Assembly: GCA_022800755.1 (NCBI GenBank)
Contig: JAAWQX010000003.1
Span: 88,682-152,681 of the forward strand
Origin: Oscillospiraceae bacterium
Lineage (GTDB): Bacteria > Bacillota > Clostridia > Oscillospirales > Oscillospiraceae
Reading direction: 5' to 3'
DNA: 64,000 nucleotides
Below, in pieces: positions 17,266 to 25,012 of this stretch; the first letter of the stretch is position 1, and each line of letters opens with the position of its first letter. Both the position numbers and the translations under genes were made by a program. Under the pieces are notes generated by a model. The model did not search any database. It had not been told where the DNA came from and saw only the letters and a list, made by a program, of their open reading frames with translations.

Positions 17266-18990
17266 TTACGGTGCAGTATTCTCAGCGTCCGGCGGTGGCG
17301 TCACCGGTGGGGTAGCCTCCGGCGGCGGCGTCACCTCCGGGGACGGCGTCGGCATCACAGGCGCCCAGGGGTCAAACACCGGGTCCGAGGTCGGCTCCGG
17401 AGTTGGTTCCGGAGTCGGCTCCGGTTCGGGGTACTTGATATCTTCCGCGTGGTAGTTATAGGTACTCACGCCCTCGCTCTTCTTCTCGATGAGCTCATTG
17501 GTCTTGCTGTCGTATATCCAGCGGTACGCCTGGGCCTTATAGCCCGTGGCCACCTCCGGGTATTCGTCATTGGTATACATCAGCCAGGAGGAATTTTTCA
17601 GTTCCACATACGTCCCGTCGTCGGTGCCCCAGATTTCCACATAGACCTGCCCATCCTCCACCCAGGACAAAATGCGGATGGGGTACTCCCGGTCATTGGT
17701 GAATTTGAAATCCGGCGACTTCCAGCTCACGGTGGCGTCAAAGCCCGCGGGCAGATAGCCCACCGGGAAGTAATGACAAGTGCGTTTATCGATCTGCAAA
17801 TTGGCCTGGAGCGTGCAGTAATACAGCGTGGACGACACCTGGCAGATGCCCCCGCCGATCTCCTGCACCACCGCGCCGTTGGCGTAAGCGCCGGCGGCAA
17901 GATACCCGTTTTCCTTGGTCCGCTGGCCCAGCGTCTCATTGTAAGAAAGCTGTTCCCCCGGCATGAGCACAATGTTATTGATCGACCCGGCGGCCTTTTC
18001 CACATTGTTGATGCGGTTTGCGCTGCTTCCCGCCAGACTGGTGCCTTTTTCCGCCAGTTTGGTACTGAACAGCAGCTTTTTCAGGCTTTCCTCCGTCACC
18101 TCCGGCACATCCACCGTCACGGGGATACGCACCGGCTGACCCAGCGTGGCAGCGTCCCACGCAGATTTCGCGTCGGCCTCGGAAAAATCGATCCCTACGG
18201 TCTCCGGCACGATGGCGTCGGCGTCCTTATCATAATACGCGTCCTTTTTCTCCGCACAGATCTGCTCCCGCAGCTGCTTCACGTCCAAATCCGTTTCCGC
18301 CGTGGTATCCGGTGCGTAGCTGACGGTGCCGAATTCCCCGTCCCGGACCGCTTTCATCACCAGCGAGAAAACCTCCGGCGTATCCAGATGGATATAACTG
18401 GCCCCTTTGATGACCGTGACGGTCTCCGCCTTTGCGTCGATCTCCACATCATCCATGAGATTCGCCTGGGCCTCAGCCACGCCCGCCTGGACGATGCCTT
18501 CGATCAAATCCTCATCCGGCGCGCCGAACACGTCCCCGGTCAAGTCCTTCCCCGCGATGAGGCAGCGCACATACGCCACCGTGCGGCTGAACAGATTCCC
18601 GGACCGCCCATAATCATAGGCCGTTTTTGCGGCGGTCTCCCCGTCGCAGAGCATCCCCGCCTGCCGGTAGGTCACGTCAAAGCCGCCGCCGGGCAGCTCC
18701 ACGGACACCGCCGGGCGCTCCGGGTACGTCCAGTCCGCCAAAGACAGCAGTTCCGCCGCCTCCTCGTAGTACAAGCCCCCCAGGGCATAGCCGCCCAAAC
18801 GCACATTGGGATAGACCGTCTCCACATTCCCCACGCACGCCATCGCCACGCCGAACAGCGCCGCCGCCAGCAGCAAAATGCCGCCGATGATGCCCCCGGC
18901 GATCAGGCCCTTCCGGGACTTTTTCCCAGCGGGCGGCTGTTCCGGCACCGCCTGGAACCCGCCCGTTTCATGCATTCCTTTTCGTTTCAT
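17266..18990 (-). CDS. VanW-family membrane-anchored wall protein
   Basis: A protein of about 574 residues with an N-terminal cytoplasmic tail, one transmembrane segment (roughly residues 24-48), a long extracellular region with peptidoglycan-binding-like repeats, and a VanW domain that includes EIGGGICQVSSTLYYC and NDREYPIRI. The C-terminus is a Pro/Glu/Thr-rich stretch of PEPTPEPT-type repeats ending in PPPDAENTAP, possibly a wall-spanning or flexible segment. VanW proteins occur in some vancomycin-resistance clusters but most, like this one outside any such cluster, have unknown roles at the cell wall. It lies between hemW and metG. Start codon choice (18990) is uncertain. Confidence 0.87.
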   Translation of the reverse strand: MKRKGMHETGGFQAVPEQPPAGKKSRKGLIAGGIIGGILLLAAALFGVAMACVGNVETVYPNVRLGGYALGGLYYEEAAELLSLADWTYPERPAVSVELPGGGFDVTYRQAGMLCDGETAAKTAYDYGRSGNLFSRTVAYVRCLIAGKDLTGDVFGAPDEDLIEGIVQAGVAEAQANLMDDVEIDAKAETVTVIKGASYIHLDTPEVFSLVMKAVRDGEFGTVSYAPDTTAETDLDVKQLREQICAEKKDAYYDKDADAIVPETVGIDFSEADAKSAWDAATLGQPVRIPVTVDVPEVTEESLKKLLFSTKLAEKGTSLAGSSANRINNVEKAAGSINNIVLMPGEQLSYNETLGQRTKENGYLAAGAYANGAVVQEIGGGICQVSSTLYYCTLQANLQIDKRTCHYFPVGYLPAGFDATVSWKSPDFKFTNDREYPIRILSWVEDGQVYVEIWGTDDGTYVELKNSSWLMYTNDEYPEVATGYKAQAYRWIYDSKTNELIEKKSEGVSTYNYHAEDIKYPEPEPTPEPTPEPTSDPVFDPWAPVMPTPSPEVTPPPEATPPVTPPPDAENTAP

Positions 18991-19013
18991 CAATTTTTAA
19001 AAACCCTCACCGC

Positions 19014-20276
19014 TCACACGTTCCCAAGCACCTGCTGCAAGAAAGATTCCTCCTCGCCCATGGGCAGTTCTTCCTTATCCATGGCGTTCAAAATCTCCTG
19101 CAAATAGGGGGTGCCGATGGCGTTTTGCGCCGCCTGCGCCTCCAACAACTCGCCGATGAGCAGATTCGACAGCAAAAACCCAGAGGTCGTAAACGCCCAC
19201 CGGCTGCCTACAGTCTGCACCCAGCCTTTGTCCCGGAACAATTCCAGCTTCTCTTGCAGCGGCGCGAAGTCGGACTGCAGCTGCTTGCTGTAATCCCGCT
19301 GGGAGATGCCCTCCGCCAGCCGCATCCCCAGCATCAAATACTCATACGCCCGCTGGATGCCGGAGACCGCCTCCTGCTCGTCGAGGATATCCCCGCCGTC
19401 CAGCACCCCGGCGATATACCGCCGCAGGTCCCGGACGTAGCTGTAACGGAGGTTCCCCACGCAGGAATGCGCCCCGGGGCCAAAGCCCATATAATCTTCC
19501 AGTTTCCAGTATTTCAAATTGTGCCGGGACTCATAACCCTTGTGGGCAAAATTGGAAATCTCATACCGCTGGTAGCCGTAACGCTCCAGCAGTTCACTGG
19601 CGTAAATGTACTGGTCCGCCTGCATATCGTCATCGGGGATGACCGGGGTATCGTGGTACACCTCATACATCGGCGTCCCCTCTTCCAGCTTCAGCCCGTA
19701 GCAGGAGATATGCTCCGGATTCCACCCGATGACCTTGGACAGGGTATCCGCCCAGTCCTCCTTGGTCTGTCCGGGCAGCCCGTACATCAAGTCCACGCTG
19801 ACATTCTCAAACCCCACCTGCCTTGCAAACATATATGCTTTGACAGCCTGGTTATATGTGTGCCGACGCCCGATGGTGCGCAAAATCTCATTATTGGCGG
19901 ACTGCACGCCCATGGAAATCCGGTTGGCCCCCGCCCGGCGCAGCAGTTTCAGATCCCCCAGCCGCATACTATCCGGGTTCATTTCCACGGTGATCTCCGC
20001 TTCCCGCAGCAGTTTGCCACTGGACTTAAGCAGTTCGATGACCTCGCACAGATACTTGGCCCCGTAATAACTGGGGGTGCCGCCGCCGAAATACACCGAA
20101 TCGATATAATACTGCTGAATTTGCGGCAAACTCTCCCGCACATGGGTCAGCAGGGCCTCCTGATACTTCCCCATGAGCTTTTCCGCACCGGCGCAGGAGT
20201 AAAAATCACAATACCCGCACTTACTGGCGCAAAACGGAATGTGGATGTAAATACCTAAGGTTTTATCTTCGTTCAT
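19014..20276 (-). CDS. hemW: Radical SAM heme chaperone HemW-like protein
   Basis: A 420-residue radical SAM protein of the HemN/HemW family. The CxxxCxxC cluster motif is at Cys16, Cys20 and Cys23 (IPFCASKCGYCDFYS), followed by VYFGGGTPSYY. HemW-type proteins lack features of true coproporphyrinogen dehydrogenases and are thought to be heme chaperones; many Clostridia have one next to lepA or hrcA, but here it is between htpG and a VanW gene. Its start is immediately downstream of a copy of the intercistronic element, whose GAGG may serve as the ribosome binding site. Confidence 0.88.
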   Translation of the reverse strand: MNEDKTLGIYIHIPFCASKCGYCDFYSCAGAEKLMGKYQEALLTHVRESLPQIQQYYIDSVYFGGGTPSYYGAKYLCEVIELLKSSGKLLREAEITVEMNPDSMRLGDLKLLRRAGANRISMGVQSANNEILRTIGRRHTYNQAVKAYMFARQVGFENVSVDLMYGLPGQTKEDWADTLSKVIGWNPEHISCYGLKLEEGTPMYEVYHDTPVIPDDDMQADQYIYASELLERYGYQRYEISNFAHKGYESRHNLKYWKLEDYMGFGPGAHSCVGNLRYSYVRDLRRYIAGVLDGGDILDEQEAVSGIQRAYEYLMLGMRLAEGISQRDYSKQLQSDFAPLQEKLELFRDKGWVQTVGSRWAFTTSGFLLSNLLIGELLEAQAAQNAIGTPYLQEILNAMDKEELPMGEEESFLQQVLGNV

Positions 20277-20334
20277 AAAAGCCTCGCAGAGTTCCGCTTC
20301 GCAAAGCGGAAAAAATCAAATCTCTTTTTGTCCG
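20277..20334 (-). repeat. Intercistronic structured element, copy R1 (short form)
   Basis: On the minus strand: GATTTGATTTTT, an 8-bp stem TTCCGCTT-TGCG-AAGCGGAA, then CTCTGCGAGG, reaching the hemW start codon. Same orientation relative to the downstream gene as the other three copies. Confidence 0.75.
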
Positions 20335-20355
20335 ACACAGCGGGTTTCAAACGAA

Positions 20356-22266
20356 TCAAAGCAGCTCGCAAACCAGATCAGAGAATTCCGCCGGGTCGTC
20401 CACGGGCATCCCCGCGATCATGCAGGCCATGCCATAAAGTACCTTAGCCAACTCCCCGCAACGGTCCTGATCTGTATCGAACGCGCTTTTCAACTTGGCG
20501 AACGCCGGATGCTTCTGATTGATTTCCAGCACCCGCTGGGCGCGGATGGTTCCGTCGTCCCCGGGGATGGACCGGAAATAGCGCTCCATATCCAGCGTAA
20601 CCTGCCCTTCCGTGGTCAGGCACACCGCATGGGACACCAGCGCGTTGGAAAACCGCACGTCCACCACCTGACCGTCCAGGGCCTCTTTCACGAACTCCAG
20701 AACATCTTTTTCCGCTTCCTGCTGGTTCAAAGTCTCCTGCTTTTCCTCCTCGGAGGTCAGCCCCAGGTCACCCTTGCACACATTCTGGAAAAGCTTGCCA
20801 TCCTGCCCCTCCAACGCCTGCACCACGAACTCGTCCATGGGGTCGGTGAGATAAAACACCTCGTACCCTTTTTGCTTCACCGGCTCCGTCTGAGGCATAG
20901 ACATGGCCATTTTCAGATTATCCGCGCAGGCGTAGTAGATACGCTCCTGACTTTCCGGCATATTGTCCACATACTCCTGCAACGAGCACATCCGGTCCGG
21001 TCCGGTCCGGAATAAGATCAGGTCCCGCACCAGTTCCCGCATATCCATCACCGCAGACACAGTAGAATACTTGATCTGATGCCCAAAGGCCTCGTAAAAT
21101 TCCTCATACTTTTTCCGGTCGGATTCCATTAGCTTTTTCAGTTCCCCCTTGACCTTTTTGGTCAGGTTGGTGGAGATGACTTTCAGCTGCCGGTCATGCT
21201 GCAAGACCTCCCGGGAGATATTCAAACTCAGATCGGGGCTATCCACGATGCCCCGGACGAACCGGAAGCAGTCCGGCAGGATATCCGCGCAGTATTCCAT
21301 GATCATCACGCCGTTGGAATATAGCCGCAGTCCGGGCTTAAAATCCCGGCTGTAAAAATCGGGGCTGGGCCGGCTGGGGATAAACAGCATTGCCCGGTAA
21401 TTCACCAGCCCCTCGGCGTTCACCCGCACCACAGCGGTGGGCAGATTGGGGTCATAGAACATTTTCTTGTAATACTCCATGCACTCTTCATCGGAAACCT
21501 CGCTTTTGCTCCGTTCCCAGATGGGCACCATGGTGTTCATGACCACTTCCTGCATCTCGCACTTGTATTCATACTTGGGCCGCCCCTGGTCGTCCAGTTC
21601 CTCGGACTCCACGAACTGGTAATCCTCGATATCCATGGCGATGGGCCAGCGGATGTAATCGGAATACTTCTGCACCAGGTCCCGGATGACGAACTTGTCC
21701 ATAAACTCGGAGTATTTCTCCCCATCCGTATCTTCTTTAATATGCATGATGACCTCGGTACCCACGTCCGTTTTCTCCGGGCAGGGCTTGACGGTGTACC
21801 CATCGGTCCCCGCGGACTCCCACTGGCTGCCCTCGCTCTCGCCGTACTTCAGCGAGCGCACCGTGACCTTGTCGGCCACCATAAACGCGGAGTAGAAGCC
21901 CACGCCAAACTGCCCGATGATATTGGTATCGCTGTCTGCCAGATTCTCTTTGTCCGACTTAAATTTCAGCGATCCAGACTGTGCAATCACGCCAAGATTT
22001 TTTTCCATGTCCTCAGCATTCATACCGATACCATTATCCCGCACGGTAATGGTGCGCGCCTCTGGATCCACAAAAATCTTGATTTGATAGTCGTCCTTCT
22101 GATACAGCACCTTATCATCCGTCAAAGACAGATAGCACAACTTATCAATAGCGTCAGACGCGTTGGAAATGATCTCCCGCAGAAAGATTTCCTTATGTGT
22201 GTAGATCGAATTGATCATCAAATCCAAAAGCCGCTTGGATTCGGCCTTGAATTGTTTTTTTGCCAT
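20356..22266 (-). CDS. htpG: Molecular chaperone Hsp90
   Basis: Cytosolic Hsp90. The 636-residue length is standard. GHKL ATP-binding motifs are present in order: NASDAIDK, DNGIGM and GQFGVGFYSAF; the middle-domain SRPSPDFYSRDFKPGLRLY region and C-terminal dimerisation region follow. GGGAGG precedes the ATG at 22266. A promoter with a 12-bp palindrome between its -35 and -10 lies upstream (22320-22347). No CIRCE operator (TTAGCACTC inverted repeat) is visible, so HrcA control is unlikely. Confidence 0.97.
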   Translation of the reverse strand: MAKKQFKAESKRLLDLMINSIYTHKEIFLREIISNASDAIDKLCYLSLTDDKVLYQKDDYQIKIFVDPEARTITVRDNGIGMNAEDMEKNLGVIAQSGSLKFKSDKENLADSDTNIIGQFGVGFYSAFMVADKVTVRSLKYGESEGSQWESAGTDGYTVKPCPEKTDVGTEVIMHIKEDTDGEKYSEFMDKFVIRDLVQKYSDYIRWPIAMDIEDYQFVESEELDDQGRPKYEYKCEMQEVVMNTMVPIWERSKSEVSDEECMEYYKKMFYDPNLPTAVVRVNAEGLVNYRAMLFIPSRPSPDFYSRDFKPGLRLYSNGVMIMEYCADILPDCFRFVRGIVDSPDLSLNISREVLQHDRQLKVISTNLTKKVKGELKKLMESDRKKYEEFYEAFGHQIKYSTVSAVMDMRELVRDLILFRTGPDRMCSLQEYVDNMPESQERIYYACADNLKMAMSMPQTEPVKQKGYEVFYLTDPMDEFVVQALEGQDGKLFQNVCKGDLGLTSEEEKQETLNQQEAEKDVLEFVKEALDGQVVDVRFSNALVSHAVCLTTEGQVTLDMERYFRSIPGDDGTIRAQRVLEINQKHPAFAKLKSAFDTDQDRCGELAKVLYGMACMIAGMPVDDPAEFSDLVCELL

Positions 22267-22319
22267 GGCATTGGCCTCCCGTATGTGAAAATAAAATTAT
22301 ACAAATCTGTAACTAAATT

Positions 22320-22347
22320 AGTATAACACATTCCCGGGAATTTTCAA
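22320..22347 (-). promoter_or_regulatory. htpG promoter with palindromic spacer
   Basis: On the minus strand TTGAAA (22342-22347), a 16-base spacer, TATACT (22320-22325). The spacer contains the perfect 12-base palindrome ATTCCCGGGAAT (22330-22341), a possible regulator site. Confidence 0.65.
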
Positions 22348-22372
22348 CACTGGAAAAACAAAATATTCAATA

Positions 22373-22401
22373 TTGTATCTTTAGGACAATTGTTCTATAA
22401 T
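22373..22401 (+). promoter_or_regulatory. Promoter of the AAA+ ATPase gene
   Basis: TTGTAT (22373-22378), 17 bases, TATAAT (22396-22401), then a GGGAGG ribosome binding site before the ATG at 22434. Confidence 0.75.
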
Positions 22402-22433
22402 GCCCATAGAACAAAGACCGGGAGGAACACACC

Positions 22434-23843
22434 ATGCCCACCAATTGGAAGCGCACGCCGGAGGAATTACATAAGATCTACGTCGCCAACACCGAGGCGT
22501 TCTACAAAGCCGCGGGCCGGAGCGCAGCGGCGCAGTTAGACGGCTTTGTCCGTGGCTGCGCCCTGGGGCTGTGGAGCCACGCCGGGGGCGTCACGCAAAA
22601 CCACGTGGACGCGTACAACGCGCTGTACTCCAAAGGCGGCACGTCCCCGAAATGGCTTTTGTGGCAGCTCACGGAAGAAGTCTGCAAAGCCGGGGACTTC
22701 ATGCCCCCCATCTTCTTCTGGGACCTGGCGGAAAATGACGCCAAGCGCAAAACGGACACGTCCCGGGTCTTCATCCGCATGGTGACGAACATCCTGCTGT
22801 ACCTGGCGGCGGTAGACGACGACGTGACCTGGGAGGAAGCGACCTACATCACCGACTGCGCCGCCCGCCTGACGGCCATCTGCGATTCCAGCGGCGTAAA
22901 AACGGGCAAGCCGGCCCTGAACGCCCGGGACTACGTGACCAGCGGCGAGCCGTCGTTCAAGGACAAGCACCCGGCCCAGCCCGCGGGCAGCGCCCCCAAG
23001 CAGGACGCGGCCCCCGAGCCCCAGCTTCCCGAAAAGACCACGGAAGAGCTCCTGGAAGAGTTAAACGCCTTAGTGGGACTGGACGAGGTCAAAAAAGACG
23101 TCAACAGTCTCATCAACCTCATCAAAGTCCGCAAGCTCCGTGAGCAAAACGAACTCCCCGTAGCCCCCATGTCATTGCACCTGGTGTTCATGGGCAACCC
23201 CGGCACAGGCAAAACCACCGTCGCCCGCCTGCTGGCGCAGCTGTACGCGGGCATTGGCGTACTCAGCAAAGGCCAGCTGGTGGAGGTAGACCGTTCCGGT
23301 CTGGTAGCGGGCTACGTAGGCCAGACCGCCCTGAAGACCCAGGAGGTCATTTCCAACGCCCTGGGCGGCGTGCTGTTCATTGACGAAGCCTATTCCCTGG
23401 CCATGGGCGGAGACAACGACTTCGGCCGGGAAGCCATCGACACGATTTTAAAAGCCATGGAGGACCACCGTGACGACCTGGTCGTCATCGTCGCGGGCTA
23501 CGACGGCCCCATGGAAAAGTTTCTGACCTCCAATCCGGGCCTGGAATCCCGGTTCAACAAGTATTTCTACTTCCCAGACTACACCGGAGAGCAGCTATAC
23601 AGCATATTCCAAAGCCAGTGTGCCCGGAACGGCTATTCCCTCTCCCCGGAGTCGGAGGAGAAAGCCAAGACTCTGTTCAACGAGTTGTACGAGACCCGGG
23701 ACGAAAACTTCGGCAACGGCCGCGCGGTACGGAATTTATTTGAAGACATGGTCATCCGCCAGTCCAACCGCGTCGCGGCGATGGAAGCCCCGACCAAGGA
23801 CGATTTAATGACCTTCCTCCCGGAAGATTTCGAGGAAGCGTAA
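22434..23843 (+). CDS. CbxX/CfqX (SpoVK-like) AAA+ ATPase with unknown N-terminal domain
   Basis: A 469-residue cytoplasmic AAA+ protein. The C-terminal two thirds contain Walker A (GNPGTGKTTVARLL), the LVEVDRSGLVAGYVGQTALK segment typical of CbxX/SpoVK/EccA proteins, Walker B (VLFIDEAYSLA) and an arginine-finger region around ESRFNKYFYF. Relatives include the red-type Rubisco activase CbbX, sporulation protein SpoVK and the type VII secretion ATPase EccA. The N-terminal 160 residues are helical and rich in Trp/Ala, and I do not recognise them. It stands alone under its own promoter; no Rubisco or ESX genes are nearby, so its client is unknown. Confidence 0.85.
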   Translation: MPTNWKRTPEELHKIYVANTEAFYKAAGRSAAAQLDGFVRGCALGLWSHAGGVTQNHVDAYNALYSKGGTSPKWLLWQLTEEVCKAGDFMPPIFFWDLAENDAKRKTDTSRVFIRMVTNILLYLAAVDDDVTWEEATYITDCAARLTAICDSSGVKTGKPALNARDYVTSGEPSFKDKHPAQPAGSAPKQDAAPEPQLPEKTTEELLEELNALVGLDEVKKDVNSLINLIKVRKLREQNELPVAPMSLHLVFMGNPGTGKTTVARLLAQLYAGIGVLSKGQLVEVDRSGLVAGYVGQTALKTQEVISNALGGVLFIDEAYSLAMGGDNDFGREAIDTILKAMEDHRDDLVVIVAGYDGPMEKFLTSNPGLESRFNKYFYFPDYTGEQLYSIFQSQCARNGYSLSPESEEKAKTLFNELYETRDENFGNGRAVRNLFEDMVIRQSNRVAAMEAPTKDDLMTFLPEDFEEA

Positions 23844-23847
23844 AAAT

Positions 23848-23876
23848 TTGACAAATTTCCCGGTACCGATTAAAAT
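23848..23876 (+). promoter_or_regulatory. Promoter driving the candidate toxin mRNA
   Basis: TTGACA (23848-23853), 17 bases, TAAAAT (23871-23876), placed immediately after the AAA+ gene stop codon. A start near 23883 would give an mRNA beginning with a small stem-loop (ACCCTC-CTAA-GAGGGT). Confidence 0.72.
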
Positions 23877-23877
23877 A

Positions 23878-23903
23878 GCCCTACCCTCCTAAGAGGGTAG
23901 GGC
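23878..23903 (+). other. 11-bp hairpin without T tract
   Basis: GCCCTACCCTC-CTAA-GAGGGTAGGGC. It follows the AAA+ gene but has no T run, so it is a poor terminator. Its inner part would form the 5' end of the candidate toxin mRNA. Confidence 0.6.
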
Positions 23904-23928
23904 GTTGCCATATTCGGACAGGCGGTCA

Positions 23929-23952
23929 GTCACTCCCGTGAAGGGCGGTAAC
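23929..23952 (+). promoter_or_regulatory. Hairpin sequestering the toxin ribosome binding site
   Basis: GTCACTCCC pairs with GGGCGGTAAC (one mismatch, one bulge) around loop GTGAA. The AAGGG that would act as the ribosome binding site for the ATG at 23957 lies in this fold. Confidence 0.5.
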
Positions 23953-23956
23953 GCTG

Positions 23957-24043
23957 ATGTGGAAATACCGTTTGTACATTGTACTGCGATATTTACTGTG
24001 TATTGCGTTCACGCTGTACATACTCACCATAAAAGCGAAATGA
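23957..24043 (+). CDS. 28-residue hydrophobic peptide, candidate type I toxin
   Basis: A short frame encoding 28 residues: MWKYRLYIVLRYLLC, then a hydrophobic stretch, ending TIKAK. It is a single predicted membrane helix with basic ends, the usual form of type I toxins. It has its own promoter (23848-23876), a structured leader that hides the ribosome binding site, and a facing promoter (24127-24154) that would produce an antisense RNA over its 3' end. A segment in the leader (23922-23929, GCGGTCAG) is perfectly complementary to one downstream of the gene (24091-24098), allowing the long-range pairing seen in several type I toxin mRNAs. The frame is too short for standard gene callers. Toxicity is inferred from architecture only; a leader peptide or a structured RNA without a peptide are alternatives. 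Confidence 0.55.
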   Translation: MWKYRLYIVLRYLLCIAFTLYILTIKAK

Positions 24044-24120
24044 CCGCCCCCAGCTAAAGCGCGGTCATTTCTAAAGAACCGTAATTTGGGCTGACCGCTT
24101 ATCGGCAGCGCCCGTTTTCT
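24027..24120 (-). ncRNA. Candidate antisense RNA (antitoxin) opposite the 28-residue peptide gene
   Basis: A consensus minus-strand promoter would start a transcript near 24120. About 75 bases on, the stem AAATGACCGC/GCGGTCATTT (24038-24070) is followed by CGCTTTTATGG, which can end it. The resulting RNA of roughly 95 bases would be fully complementary to the last codons and 3' region of the toxin mRNA. The 10-bp stem includes the toxin stop codon. Confidence 0.5.
24088..24119 (+). terminator. Probable terminator of the toxin mRNA
   Basis: GGGC...GCCC stem with inner CCG/CGG pairing (24088-24113) followed by GTTTTCT. It ends right at the start of the facing antisense transcript. Confidence 0.5.
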
Positions 24121-24126
24121 ATTCTT

Positions 24127-24154
24127 ATTATACACCATCCCGCAATTTTGTCAA
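24127..24154 (-). promoter_or_regulatory. Strong promoter for the antisense RNA
   Basis: On the minus strand TTGACA (24149-24154), 16 bases, TATAAT (24127-24132). Both hexamers are perfect and no protein gene lies downstream on this strand before the AAA+ gene's antisense side. Confidence 0.78.
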
Positions 24155-24183
24155 GCGCCCCGGCGACAGCAGGGGCGCTTCTG

Positions 24184-24417
24184 TTATTGGTGGAGTTGTC
24201 CCTCCAAATTCACTAAAAGACGCAGTACAGGGTCATCCCATTCGTCCGCGCGTATTAATAACCGCGCCCGTTCCTCCGGTGTAAGTTCATAAGTCTCGCA
24301 AATCTCCCATATCGTGTCAAAATTATTAATCAACACCTGAAATGCTAGCCGATTTTGCGCCGACATCCGTTCGACTTTTTCCAAAAACTCACGTTCCTGT
24401 TCGCTGATTCCTTCCAT
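24184..24417 (-). CDS. Small helical protein of unknown function beside an XRE regulator
   Basis: A 77-residue acidic, helical protein (starts MEGISEQEREFLEKVERMS); not recognised. The ATG at 24417 is chosen because AAAGGAG is 9 bases upstream; the ATG three codons earlier touches it. The gene is divergent from a two-HTH XRE regulator, and its consensus promoter is covered by repeated TAGAG/CTCTA half sites, so it is probably repressed by that regulator. Together they look like a small accessory module. Confidence 0.68.
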   Translation of the reverse strand: MEGISEQEREFLEKVERMSAQNRLAFQVLINNFDTIWEICETYELTPEERARLLIRADEWDDPVLRLLVNLEGQLHQ

Positions 24418-24434
24418 AATTTTCATCTCCTTTA

Positions 24435-24483
24435 CTCTATTTTAGAGTTTATAGCTCTAAAAGTCAATAGAGTTATAAACTCT
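24435..24483. promoter_or_regulatory. Array of alternating CTCTA/TAGAG operator half sites with promoter
   Basis: Half sites alternate as CTCTA (24435), TAGAG (24443), CTCTA (24455), TAGAG (24468) and CTCT (24480), giving overlapping inverted repeats that include the perfect AGAGTT-ATA-AACTCT at 24469-24483. On the minus strand TTGACT (24462-24467), 17 bases, TAAAAT (24439-24444) forms a promoter inside the array. Confidence 0.75.
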
Positions 24484-24507
24484 GCGTCATAATATTACCA
24501 GGGTGAT

Positions 24508-24960
24508 ATGGTGAATTATTGTGACAGAATCCGTGCATTAAGAGAAGACAACGACCTCACACAAGCAAAGGTCGCAAAATTACTGCACGTAGGACAGAAA
24601 ACATATTCCGATTACGAATTAGGCAAAACTCGGATACCCATAGACCGGCTAATCACACTTGCGGAATTTTACGGCGTGAGTATGGATTATATTTGCGGAT
24701 TGAACGACAGCTTATCACATAATCTCAAGCAAGACATTTCAATCGGAAAGAATTTGAAACGCCTGCGGAAGAACGCAGGGCTTACGCAAGACCAAGCCTC
24801 CGCGCAGCTTGAAATTATGGGTCTTCCCATTACAGCCGGTATTCTATCTAAAATGGAACAAGGCAGATACAGTGTAAGAATCAGTATTTTATTAGCCATG
24901 AAAAAGATTTATCACGTAAAGACCTTTGACGAATTCTTTGAGGGACTGGAGCAACCCTAA
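24508..24960 (+). CDS. XRE-family regulator with two HTH domains
   Basis: A 150-residue protein with an N-terminal Cro/C1 HTH (about residues 6-60, including LTQAKVAKLLHVGQKTYSDY) and a second, more diverged HTH (about 80-140, including LTQDQASAQLEIMG). Two DNA-binding domains in one chain fit the array of alternating half sites upstream. Its likely targets are its own gene and the divergent 77-residue gene. Codon use looks more AT-rich than in the neighbours, which hints at acquisition, but this was judged by eye. It is followed by a terminator. Confidence 0.82.
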   Translation: MVNYCDRIRALREDNDLTQAKVAKLLHVGQKTYSDYELGKTRIPIDRLITLAEFYGVSMDYICGLNDSLSHNLKQDISIGKNLKRLRKNAGLTQDQASAQLEIMGLPITAGILSKMEQGRYSVRISILLAMKKIYHVKTFDEFFEGLEQP

Positions 24961-24964
24961 CCAA

Positions 24965-25003
24965 ACGAAACCCGCCCCCGCATCGCGGGGGGCGGGTTCG
25001 TCT
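24965..25003. terminator. Terminator between the XRE gene and the ferredoxin gene
   Basis: Long GC-rich stem AACCCGCC...GGCGGGTT between two convergent genes; short T tracts only. Confidence 0.6.
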
Positions 25004-25012
25004 CAAGCCACG

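Noticed and set aside
17290..17440. Short tandem repeats resembling a CRISPR or minisatellite
   Set aside because: They encode the PEPTPEPT-type tail of the VanW protein; period and purity do not fit a CRISPR array.
15034..19107. A 1357-codon plus-strand open frame covering metG and the VanW gene
   Set aside because: It runs antisense to two clear genes, its translation is rich in His/Arg/Gly with no family features, and it is explained by GC-rich third positions of the real genes.
22267..22433. CIRCE element upstream of htpG
   Set aside because: No TTAGCACTC inverted repeat is present.
23926..24138. A 70-codon minus-strand frame opposite the candidate toxin
   Set aside because: No ribosome binding site, no family features; the strand is better explained by an antisense RNA from the 24127-24154 promoter.
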